From assembly GCF_040892545.1 (NCBI RefSeq), contig NZ_CP156079.1, positions 868,001 to 932,000 on the forward strand: a stretch of 64,000 bases of DNA, in the 5' to 3' direction. Under the pieces are notes generated by a model. It searched no databases and was not told the origin of the DNA. It was given only the letters and a program-made list of their open reading frames with translations. Below are positions 57,674 through 64,000 of the stretch, piece after piece (position 1 is the stretch's first letter; each line of letters opens with the position of its first letter). The translations under genes were made by a program, and so were the position numbers. Source of the stretch: Paracidovorax avenae (GTDB lineage: Bacteria; Pseudomonadota; Gammaproteobacteria; Burkholderiales; Burkholderiaceae_C).

Positions 57674-58774
57674 TCAGCGCGGGGCGTGCGGGACGTGCGC
57701 GGCGATGCGGCGCGCACAGGCCTGCCGCAGGCGGCTGCAGAGTGCCGCCAGGCCTTCGGGCTCGGCGATGAGGAAGCCGATGATCAGCACGCCCAGCACG
57801 ATGCGCTGGACCATCTCCAGCACACCGGAATCGAGCACCCCGCCGAGCGCCCAGCCGCCCAGGCGCGAGAGCAGCAGGGGCAAGGCGACCATGAGCCCTG
57901 CGCCGAGGAAGGCGCCGCGCAGGGTGCCGAGCCCGCCCAGGATGACGATGAAGAGGATCTGGAAGGAGCGGTCGAGGTTGAATCCCGCGGGCTCCACGGT
58001 GCGCAGGTACACGAAGGCCCAGAGCACACCGGCCACGCCGACGATGAAGGACGAGACGGCGAAGGCCAGCAGCTTGGTGCGCAGCACCGGGATGCCGATC
58101 ACGCGCGCGGCCAGCTCGTTGTCGCGCACGGCAATGAAATGCTGGCCAGTGCGCGTGGACACGAGCCTCCATGCGGCCGCCGTGAGCAGCGCCACCACGG
58201 TGAGCGCGAACAGGTAGCGTGCTGCGGGGGTATCGAAGACCCAGGGCCCCACGCGCAGCTCGGGCGCATCCACCACGCCCGAGCGGCTGTCCAGGGTGAA
58301 CCAGCCGAAGCGGGTGAGCGCCCATTGCACGAAGAACTGCGCGGCCAGGGTGGCGACGGCAAGATAGAAGCCCCGCAGCCGCAGGCTGGGCAGGCCGAAG
58401 ACGAGGCCCACCGCCATGGCGCACAGGCCGCCCAGGACCATGGCGGCCGGCAGCGGCATGCCGGGCACCCGCAATTGCAGGTTCAGCGCCGCGAACGCAC
58501 CCACTGCCATGAAGGCCGCCGTGCCCAGCGAGAGCTGGCCGGCATAGCCGGTGAGCAGGTTGAGGCCCACCCCGGCGAGCGACAGCACCAGGAAGGGCAG
58601 CAGGATGGCGTCGAACCAGTAGGGCGTGGCCAGCGCGGGCACGAGCCCGTACGCCAGCGCCAGCAGCGCGGCGGGGGGCAGCCAGCGGGGCGCCGTGCGG
58701 CTGCCGGGGACCGTGTGGACGACAGCCGTGGCGTGCGCAGCCGTGGCCGCGGTGGGAGGGAGGATGGCGCTCAT
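57674..58774 (-). CDS. Branched-chain-type ABC transporter permease, LivM component
   Basis: A 366-residue permease with about ten helices and the LivM motif regions NLLTGYAGQLSLGTAAFMAVGAFAA and RTVEPAGFNLDRSFQILFIVILGGLGTLRGAFLGA. It forms the membrane channel with LivH. Two Met codons are possible: the first (58780) overlaps the livH stop as ATGA, the second (58774) has GGAAAGG at better distance and is used here. Confidence 0.9.
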   Translation of the reverse strand: MSAILPPTAATAAHATAVVHTVPGSRTAPRWLPPAALLALAYGLVPALATPYWFDAILLPFLVLSLAGVGLNLLTGYAGQLSLGTAAFMAVGAFAALNLQLRVPGMPLPAAMVLGGLCAMAVGLVFGLPSLRLRGFYLAVATLAAQFFVQWALTRFGWFTLDSRSGVVDAPELRVGPWVFDTPAARYLFALTVVALLTAAAWRLVSTRTGQHFIAVRDNELAARVIGIPVLRTKLLAFAVSSFIVGVAGVLWAFVYLRTVEPAGFNLDRSFQILFIVILGGLGTLRGAFLGAGLMVALPLLLSRLGGWALGGVLDSGVLEMVQRIVLGVLIIGFLIAEPEGLAALCSRLRQACARRIAAHVPHAPR

Positions 58775-58776
58775 GG

Positions 58777-59670
58777 TCATGCCCTTTCCACGAGGCGCTG
58801 GCCGAACAGCCCCTGCGGGCGCACCAGCAGGAAGGCGAGGGCGACGGCGTAGGCGAACCAGCCCTCGATGCCGCTGCCGACGACCGGGCCCAGGTACACC
58901 TCGGCCAGCTTCTCGAATGCGCCCACCAGCAGCCCGCCCACGATCGCGCCCGCGACCGAATCGAAGCCGCCCAGCACCAGCACGGGCAGGGCCTTGAGCA
59001 CCACGAGCGACAGCGAGAACTGCACCCCCAGGCGTGCGCCCCACAGCAGGCCGGCGGCCAGCGCGATCACGCCGGCGGCGGCCCACACCGCGGACCACAC
59101 CCGGGGCAGGCGCAGGCCCACGGCGAGCGCGGCGAAGGTATCGTCCGCCACGGCGCGGAAGGCGAGGCCCGTGCGGGTGAAGCGGAAGAAGGCGGCCAGC
59201 AGGACCACCAGGGTGCCTGCGCACGCGGCGGCCACGAGGTCGAAGCGGGAGACCAGCATGCCGGCGACGTCCAGCGGCGTGTCCTCGATGCCCAGGTCCA
59301 GCGCATGCACCTGCGTGCCCCAGGCGAGTTGCGCCACGCCCTCGATCACGTAGGACAGGCCCAGCGTCGCCACGAACAGCGCCATCGGGGAGCGGCCGGC
59401 CAGCGGCCGCAGCACGGTGCGCTCGATGGCCAGCCCGAGCAGCACCATCAGCACGAGGGTGGCCGCGAGCGCCAGGGCGAAGGGCACGCCGCGCTCCACG
59501 AGGCTCACGAAGGTCAGCGCCGCCAGCAGCAGCTGCGCCCCCTGCGCGAAGTTGAGCACGCCCGAGGTCTTGTAGATGAGCACGAAGCCGATGGCCACGA
59601 GCGCATACATCACGCCCGAAAGCAGGCCGCCCACAAGCACTTCGGCGAAAAAGGTGAAATCCGCGTCCAT
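58777..59670 (-). CDS. Branched-chain-type ABC transporter permease, LivH component
   Basis: A 297-residue permease: LVGGLLSGVMYALVAIGFVLIYKTSGVLNFAQGAQLLLAA at the start and LPVLVLGGFDSVAGAIVGGLLVGAFEKL in the second half are the classical LivH segments. The ATG overlaps the livG stop by one base (TGATG), so it is coupled to the ATPase gene upstream. Confidence 0.92.
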   Translation of the reverse strand: MDADFTFFAEVLVGGLLSGVMYALVAIGFVLIYKTSGVLNFAQGAQLLLAALTFVSLVERGVPFALALAATLVLMVLLGLAIERTVLRPLAGRSPMALFVATLGLSYVIEGVAQLAWGTQVHALDLGIEDTPLDVAGMLVSRFDLVAAACAGTLVVLLAAFFRFTRTGLAFRAVADDTFAALAVGLRLPRVWSAVWAAAGVIALAAGLLWGARLGVQFSLSLVVLKALPVLVLGGFDSVAGAIVGGLLVGAFEKLAEVYLGPVVGSGIEGWFAYAVALAFLLVRPQGLFGQRLVERA

Positions 59671-60473
59671 CACGCGCCCTCCGCTTCGGTGCCGGCCTGC
59701 TCCACGCCCAGGTAGGCGTCGATCACGGCCGGGTCGTGCCGCGCTTCGGCGGGCGTGCCGTCGGCGATCTTGCGGCCGTGGTCCAGCACCGCCACCCGGT
59801 CGGAGAGGCCCAGCACCACGCCGATGTCGTGCTCGATGAGCAGGATGGCGGTGCCGAACCGGTCGCGCGCCGCGCGCACCAGGTGGGCCATGTCGCGCTT
59901 CTCCGAAAGCGTCATGCCGGCCATGGGTTCGTCCAGCAGCAGCAGGCGCGGCGCGGCGGCCAGCGCGCGGGCCAGCTCGACGCGCTTTTGCAGCCCGTAG
60001 GGCAGGGTGGCGGCGGGCCGGTCGCGCACGGATTGGAGGTCCAGGAAATCCAGCACCGCGTCCGCCTGCACGGCCGTGCTGCGGCGGGCGGCGCGGGCGC
60101 CGGGCGCGCCGGCCCACTGCGCGAGCCAGTTCCCCTGCGGATCGGTACAGCCCAGCGCCACGTTGTCCCGCACCGAGAGGCCCCGGAACAGTGCGAGGTT
60201 CTGGAAGGTGCGCGCCACGCCCAGCCGCGCCAGGCGCTGCGTGGGCACATGCGCGAACTCCTCCGCGCCCAGCCGCACGCGGCCGCTGTCGGGGCGGTAC
60301 AGGCCGCACACCACGTTGACCAGCGAACTCTTGCCGGCCCCGTTGGGGCCGATCACGGCGCGGATCTCGGCGGGGGCGATGTCGAGGTCGATGTCCGACA
60401 GCGCCTGCACGCCGCCGAAGGAGAGGGCGACGTGCCGCAGCTGCAGCACGGGAAGCGGGGTGGGCGTGGCCAT
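59670..60473 (-). CDS. livG: Branched-chain-type ABC transporter ATPase, LivG component
   Basis: A 267-residue ATPase with Walker A GPNGAGKSSLVN and Walker B LLLLDEPMAGM. The C-terminal tail (DPAVIDAYLGVEQ) is diagnostic of LivG. The ABC signature is LPYGLQKRVELARAL, with LPYGLQ in place of LSxGxQ, a form common in LivG proteins. The gene starts 45 bases after the sfnG-like stop. Confidence 0.92.
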   Translation of the reverse strand: MATPTPLPVLQLRHVALSFGGVQALSDIDLDIAPAEIRAVIGPNGAGKSSLVNVVCGLYRPDSGRVRLGAEEFAHVPTQRLARLGVARTFQNLALFRGLSVRDNVALGCTDPQGNWLAQWAGAPGARAARRSTAVQADAVLDFLDLQSVRDRPAATLPYGLQKRVELARALAAAPRLLLLDEPMAGMTLSEKRDMAHLVRAARDRFGTAILLIEHDIGVVLGLSDRVAVLDHGRKIADGTPAEARHDPAVIDAYLGVEQAGTEAEGA

Positions 60474-60518
60474 GGTGTGTCGGGCGCGGAATGTTCCGTT
60501 CGTGCGGGTGGGCGGAGC

Positions 60519-61655
60519 TCAGGCCTCCGCCGCCTCCAGTGCGGGCTGCGTGCGCGGCTGCGATGCCTCCGCGGCCTGGCGTGCTTCCAGCTCGCGCACC
60601 AGCGGCAGCACCTTGCGGCCGAAGTACTCCACCTCTTCGATGAAGTGCAGGAAACCGGTCAGCACCAGGTCCACGCCGATGGCCTTGAGCGCGACGATGC
60701 GCTCGGCGATCTGCTGCGGCGTGCCGATCAGGTTGGTGCGGAAGCCGTCGTTGTATTGCACGAGGTCCTCGAAGGTGGACTTCGCCCAGTTGCCTTCGCC
60801 TTCCGGCGAGGCGCGGCCGGCCTGCTTCACGGCATCCCCGAAGGCATGCACCGCTTCCACGTGCGCATGGCGGATGATGTCCTGCAGCACGGCCTGCGCC
60901 TCTTCCTCGGTATCGCGGGCGATCACGAAGGCGTTGACCCCGATGCGCACGGTGTGGCCGTTGACGCGGGCCTTGGCCTGGATGTCGTCGATCTGGGCCT
61001 TGAGCCCCTCGGGCGTGTTGCCGTTGGTGAAGTACCAGTCGGACACGCTGGCCGCGTTGTCGCGCGCGGCGCGCGAGCTGCCGCCCTGGAAGATCTCCGG
61101 ATGGGGCTTCTGCAGCGGCTTGGGACTGAGCGTGTAGTCGTTGAAGCGGTAGAAGTCGCCCTTGAAGGTGAAGTGGTCCTGCGTCCAGATGCCCTTGAGC
61201 GCGCGGATGAATTCGTTGGAGCGGCGGTAGCGCTCGTCGTGCTCCAGCCACGGCTCGCCGATGGCCTGGAACTCGCCCTTGAACCAGCCGCTCACCACGT
61301 TGATGCCGATGCGGCCGCCCGAGATGTGGTCGATGGTGGCGATCTGCTTGGCCACCACCGCGGGGTTCCACGGCCCCGGCAGGATGGCCGCCAGCACCTT
61401 CAGCCGCGTGGTCGCGTGCAGCAGCGCCTGGCTGAACGACACGGACTCGTGCTGGTGCTCCGCCCCGTAGCCTGCCGTGAAACGGATCTGGCTCAGGGCA
61501 TATTCGAAGCCGGCCTTTTCCGCCGCCACCGCCAGCCGCTGGTTGTATTCCAGGCTCCAGTCGGTGCGCTGCTCGATGGTGCTCACGACCAGGCCGCCGC
61601 TGACGTTCGGCACCCAGTAGGCGAATTTGACGGGTTCGTTGCGGGATGTGCTCAT
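60519..61655 (-). CDS. sfnG: FMNH2-dependent dimethyl sulfone monooxygenase SfnG
   Basis: A 378-residue luciferase-like (LLM) flavin monooxygenase. VKFAYWVPNVSGGLVVSTIEQRTDWSLEYN, FEYALSQIRFTAGYGAEHQHESVSFSQALLHAT, LPGPWNPAVVAKQIATIDHISGGRIGINVVSGWFKGEFQAIGEPWLEHDERY and IFQGGSSRAARDNAA match SfnG closely as I remember it. SfnG cleaves dimethyl sulfone to methanesulfinate with FMNH2 from a separate reductase; that reductase is the next gene upstream. SsuD-type alkanesulfonate activity cannot be fully excluded. Confidence 0.9.
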   Translation of the reverse strand: MSTSRNEPVKFAYWVPNVSGGLVVSTIEQRTDWSLEYNQRLAVAAEKAGFEYALSQIRFTAGYGAEHQHESVSFSQALLHATTRLKVLAAILPGPWNPAVVAKQIATIDHISGGRIGINVVSGWFKGEFQAIGEPWLEHDERYRRSNEFIRALKGIWTQDHFTFKGDFYRFNDYTLSPKPLQKPHPEIFQGGSSRAARDNAASVSDWYFTNGNTPEGLKAQIDDIQAKARVNGHTVRIGVNAFVIARDTEEEAQAVLQDIIRHAHVEAVHAFGDAVKQAGRASPEGEGNWAKSTFEDLVQYNDGFRTNLIGTPQQIAERIVALKAIGVDLVLTGFLHFIEEVEYFGRKVLPLVRELEARQAAEASQPRTQPALEAAEA

Positions 61656-61727
61656 GGTGAAGGCTCCTTGGGTGGGATGGAGGAAGGCGTGCGGGATGCG
61701 TTGCGGGTGGGCGGCGCGGGCCGGCCC

Positions 61728-62312
61728 TCAGGCCACGGCGGCCAGCGCGGGGCGCACGGGCGTGGAGGCTTCCCGCCCTGCGCGCAGCAGCGGCAGGGCG
61801 CGTTCCACGGCCAGGTCGGCGCGTGCCAGCAGGGCCGGGTCGGTGATGCGGTAGTCGGTGAAATCCTTGTCGGTGCCGTACACGCCCAGGGGCAGGGTGC
61901 GGGCCTGGAAGAAGCTGAACAGCGGGCGCAACTGGTGGTCGATCACCAGGGCGTGGCGCTCGCTGCCGCCCGTGGCGGCCAGCAGCACCGGCACATCCAC
62001 CAGGGCCTCGTGGTGCACGAAATCGAAGAAGTGCTTGAACAGGCCGGAGTACGTGGCCCGGTACACCGGGCTGCCCACCACGAGCACGTCCGCCTGTTCG
62101 ACGGCGGCGATGTCGGCCTCCACCTCGGGCGGCAGCTGGTTGCGGTAGAGGGCGCCCGCCAGGCGGGGGCCGACGGCGCCGAGTTCGATGGTGCGCACGC
62201 GGACCGGGACGGCGTCGCCGATCCTCTCGACGAGGTGTTCAACGAGCGCGAGGGTGCGCGAGGGGCGCTGGAGGCTGCCGGAGACGGCGACGAGATTCAG
62301 GGTTCGGGCCAT
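61728..62312 (-). CDS. msuE: NADPH-dependent FMN reductase, MsuE/SsuE type
   Basis: A 194-residue flavodoxin-like reductase. LNLVAVSGSLQRPSRTLALVEHL at the start, ALYRNQLPPEVEADIAAVEQADVLVVGSPVYRATYSGLFKHFFDFV and HALVIDHQLRPLFSFFQARTLPLGVYGTDKDFTDY in the core are typical of reductases that feed FMNH2 to sulfonate or sulfone monooxygenases. A frame extension upstream of the chosen Met is not coding. A sigma-54-type promoter lies about 60 bases before the ATG on the minus strand. Confidence 0.88.
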   Translation of the reverse strand: MARTLNLVAVSGSLQRPSRTLALVEHLVERIGDAVPVRVRTIELGAVGPRLAGALYRNQLPPEVEADIAAVEQADVLVVGSPVYRATYSGLFKHFFDFVHHEALVDVPVLLAATGGSERHALVIDHQLRPLFSFFQARTLPLGVYGTDKDFTDYRITDPALLARADLAVERALPLLRAGREASTPVRPALAAVA

Positions 62313-62372
62313 GGTGATCCATTCGTTGCGATGAAGGGGGCGGCACCGCGGCGCGGTGTCCGTCCTGTCTTC

Positions 62373-62388
62373 AGCAGCTTGCGTGCCA
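62373..62388 (-). promoter_or_regulatory. Sigma-54 (-24/-12) promoter for the msuE-sfnG-liv operon
   Basis: On the minus strand TGGCACGCAAGCTGCT keeps the invariant GG and GC separated by exactly 10 bases and matches TGGCACG-N4-TTGCT at all but one base. Start of transcription would be about 50 bases before the msuE ATG. Confidence 0.8.
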
Positions 62389-62442
62389 GAGATTTTTCCC
62401 TTTGGAATCAATGGCTTGCGAATCCGCTGTCACGCAACGGGT

Positions 62443-62488
62443 GTGTGCTGCACAGCACGCTGCTGTCGCGTTGCTGCAGGATCAGCAG
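62443..62488 (-). promoter_or_regulatory. Putative activator binding sites (UAS) upstream of the msuE promoter
   Basis: Inverted repeats TTGCTGCAGGATCAGCAG (62471-62488) and GTGCTGCACAGCAC (62445-62458). The first shares TGCTGC-N3-ATCAGCA with a site in the other intergenic gap of the cluster (63810-63827). They lie roughly 55-100 bases upstream of the sigma-54 element, a normal enhancer distance. Confidence 0.6.
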
Positions 62489-62494
62489 TCCACC

Positions 62495-62522
62495 GGGAAA
62501 CGTGCATGCATATGCGTTTCCC
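62495..62522. repeat. Inverted repeat after the DszC-like gene
   Basis: GGGAAACG and CGTTTCCC flank the 12-base centre TGCATGCATATG, 11 bases beyond the minus-strand gene stop. There is no T-run, so it may be an operator or part of the enhancer region rather than a terminator. Confidence 0.7.
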
Positions 62523-62533
62523 GCAGCAGCGGA

Positions 62534-63718
62534 TCACGAATAGAAGGAGGGCTCGGGCCGCTGCCCGTGCAGGGCCCACCGGCCCAGTTCGCGGCGCTTG
62601 TAGTCCACCGGGTCGTGCAGCGTGTGTACCCGCAGGTTGCGCCAGAAGCGGTCCATGCGCAGGGCGGCCGTGGTGGCGCGCGGGCCGGTCACCTCGAACA
62701 GCCGGTGCGCCACATCGAGCGCGGCGCGGCCCGCGGCCACCTTGGCGGCCGCCACGGCCACGGCCACGTCGCCGCGCGCCTGGGGCGGGAGCGCCAGCCC
62801 TTCGGACCAGGCTGCGTCGAACAGCGCGGCCGCGCGGTCCGCCAGCAGGCGCGCACCTTCGAGGGCCAGCCAGAAGTCGCCGTAATGGCCCAGCAGGTAC
62901 GGGTCTTCGCCCGCCTGGTCCACGCCGGAGGCATGCCATGGGCGCGCATGCTGCAGCGTGAAGCCGCGCGCCTCGGCCAGCGCGCCTTCGCCCAGCCCCA
63001 GGTACACGTGGGCCAGCACCAGCTGGGCGAGCAGCGGGCGCAGCGCCGCGAAGGGGGAGGACAGGGGACCCGGGTCGGTGAGCAGCTCATGCGCCTGCAC
63101 GCGCACCTGGTCGAAGACCACGCTGCCGCTGTCCGTCTGGCGCTGGCCGATGTTGTCCCAGTCGCCCTGCACCTGGATCCCTTCCCGGGTGGTCGGCACC
63201 ACGGCGATCAGCATCCGGCCCGTGGGGTCGAATGCGGAGGCGAGCAGCATGTCGGAATCGCCCGCGCCCGAGCAGAAGCTCTTGCGGCCATGGAACGACC
63301 ATGATCCGTCCGGTTGCTGCGTGGCCACGGTGCCCCGGTCCAGCGGGTTGAGCGCATTGCCCCAGAACCATTGCCGCGCCACGGTGGATTCGAGCCAGGG
63401 CTGCCACTGCGCCGGCCGGCCGAAGAGCTGCGCCGTGGCCAGCAGCAGGTGGTGGAAGCCGAACACGTGGGCGACCGCGCTGTCCACGCGCGCGAAGTGG
63501 CGCACCACGCCCAGTACATCGCTCCAGGAGGCCCCCGCGCCACCCAGGGCGGCGGGAACGGAGAGGGCCAGCAGTCCGCTCTCTCGCAGCAGGCGGCGCT
63601 CGTGCAGCGGCACGCCCCCGGCCTGGTCGCGCTCGATGGCCGTGGCGGCCAGGGATTCGGCCATGCGGTCCCGGGCACCGTGCCAGTCCCGGTGCGCTTC
63701 GGCTGCGAAATGCTTCAT
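62534..63718 (-). CDS. DszC/SfnB-type acyl-CoA dehydrogenase-fold flavoprotein monooxygenase
   Basis: A 394-residue flavoprotein. Its segments include DSAVAHVFGFHHLLLATAQLFG, QWFWGNALNPLDRGTVATQQPDGSWSFHGRKSFCSGAGDSDMLLASAF and QGDWDNIGQRQTDSGSVVFDQVRV. The C-terminal part RLFEVTGPRATTAALRMDRFWRNLRVHTLHDPVDYKRRELG matches the dibenzothiophene monooxygenase/SfnB branch rather than beta-oxidation dehydrogenases. It probably uses reduced flavin from the adjacent reductase to oxygenate a sulfur compound. The Met of MKHFAAEAHRDW has AAAGGA eight bases upstream; longer starts are rejected. A sigma-54-type promoter lies 46 bases upstream. Confidence 0.82.
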   Translation of the reverse strand: MKHFAAEAHRDWHGARDRMAESLAATAIERDQAGGVPLHERRLLRESGLLALSVPAALGGAGASWSDVLGVVRHFARVDSAVAHVFGFHHLLLATAQLFGRPAQWQPWLESTVARQWFWGNALNPLDRGTVATQQPDGSWSFHGRKSFCSGAGDSDMLLASAFDPTGRMLIAVVPTTREGIQVQGDWDNIGQRQTDSGSVVFDQVRVQAHELLTDPGPLSSPFAALRPLLAQLVLAHVYLGLGEGALAEARGFTLQHARPWHASGVDQAGEDPYLLGHYGDFWLALEGARLLADRAAALFDAAWSEGLALPPQARGDVAVAVAAAKVAAGRAALDVAHRLFEVTGPRATTAALRMDRFWRNLRVHTLHDPVDYKRRELGRWALHGQRPEPSFYS

Positions 63719-63763
63719 GGTGGGGGTCCTTTCGTGTCCGTGGTGAAGTGGAGCAGCCGGCAT

Positions 63764-63779
63764 CGCAGGGTCCGTGCCA
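63764..63779 (-). promoter_or_regulatory. Sigma-54 (-24/-12) promoter for the DszC-like gene
   Basis: Minus-strand TGGCACGGACCCTGCG has the GG-N10-GC core and a perfect -24 half (TGGCACG); the -12 half is CTGCG against TTGCA/T. It lies 46-61 bases before the ATG. Confidence 0.65.
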
Positions 63780-63800
63780 TCGCCGCCCGGGGGAGGCGGA

Positions 63801-63887
63801 GCGGGGCGGCTGCTGCGCAATCAGCAACCGCCCCGCCGGGCTGCTGCGGCAGTGTCCGCCAGGGCGCAGTTGCTGCTGCAGCCGCAA
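63801..63887 (-). promoter_or_regulatory. Putative activator binding region upstream of the DszC-like gene
   Basis: A nested palindrome at 63801-63836 (GCGGGGCGG...CCGCCCCGC around CTGCTGCGCAATCAGCAA) and a second similar site TTGCTGCTGCAGCCGCAA at 63870-63887. The inner part shares TGCTGC-N3-ATCAGCA with the msuE upstream region. The remaining bases to the window end show no gene. Confidence 0.55.
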
Positions 63888-64000
63888 AACGTCTATCGAT
63901 GCTTGGAATCCTTATTTGCCGCGGGGCGTCCGGATTCCCAGAATTGCTGTCCAGGCAGCAGTTTTCGTCCTTCCCGCACGCGCCGCGGCCTTCCCGGCGG

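Overview
The window is a high-GC chromosomal segment of a betaproteobacterium, most likely Comamonadaceae (Acidovorax/Paracidovorax-like). This rests on the combination of an AAKKA-repeat histone H1-like protein beside a two-gene nrdAB, the ypjD-PP0621-pilS-pilR-ampD block, the accB-accC-prmA-zinc-ribbon block and the overall protein character; no database search was possible. Coding density is high and most same-strand neighbours are spaced or overlapped (ATGA, GTGA, TGATG) like operons. I saw no phage, transposase, CRISPR or plasmid feature.

Layout. 0-16.4 kb is housekeeping: the 3' part of rodA, an amidase-signature enzyme, tldD, a membrane protein, aroG behind a leader peptide and attenuator, mpl, a conserved unknown plus a TlpA-like thioredoxin, accB-accC, prmA, a zinc-ribbon membrane protein and a PfkB kinase. 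16.4-21.9 kb carries the histone-like gene and nrdB/nrdA with two NrdR boxes. 21.9-28.2 kb has ampD, the PilS/PilR two-component pair, two small cytochrome-biogenesis-neighbourhood genes and ffh. 28.3-36.3 kb has opgH, a GlrK/QseG/GlrR-like sensory operon and miaB. 36.4-37.0 kb has tRNA-Met(CAT) and a GNAT enzyme.

37.0-44.5 kb is an iron module: TonB-dependent receptor, DUF3649, PepSY and DUF3325 genes in a coupled operon, a FecI/FecR surface-signalling pair with a Fur-like palindrome in front, and a methyltransferase gene on the other strand between them. 44.7-52.8 kb is a two-component system followed by a complete tripartite RND pump of the heavy-metal-efflux type. A lone DUF2252 gene follows.

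54.1-64.0 kb is the most interesting accessory part: nine minus-strand genes for organosulfur acquisition. They are a DszC/SfnB-type flavoprotein, an MsuE-type FMN reductase, an SfnG-type FMNH2 monooxygenase, all five parts of a branched-chain-amino-acid-type (Liv) ABC importer, and an SfnB-like oxidoreductase. Two sigma-54 -24/-12 elements with a shared upstream inverted-repeat motif (TGCTGC-N3-ATCAGCA) are visible in its two larger gaps. I infer that it imports a sulfur compound and releases sulfite under a sigma-54 activator.

Other notable signals are the aromatic-codon-rich leader peptide of aroG, and an unusual element between accB and accC made of a near-perfect copy of the first 34 nt of accC followed by three consecutive hairpins.
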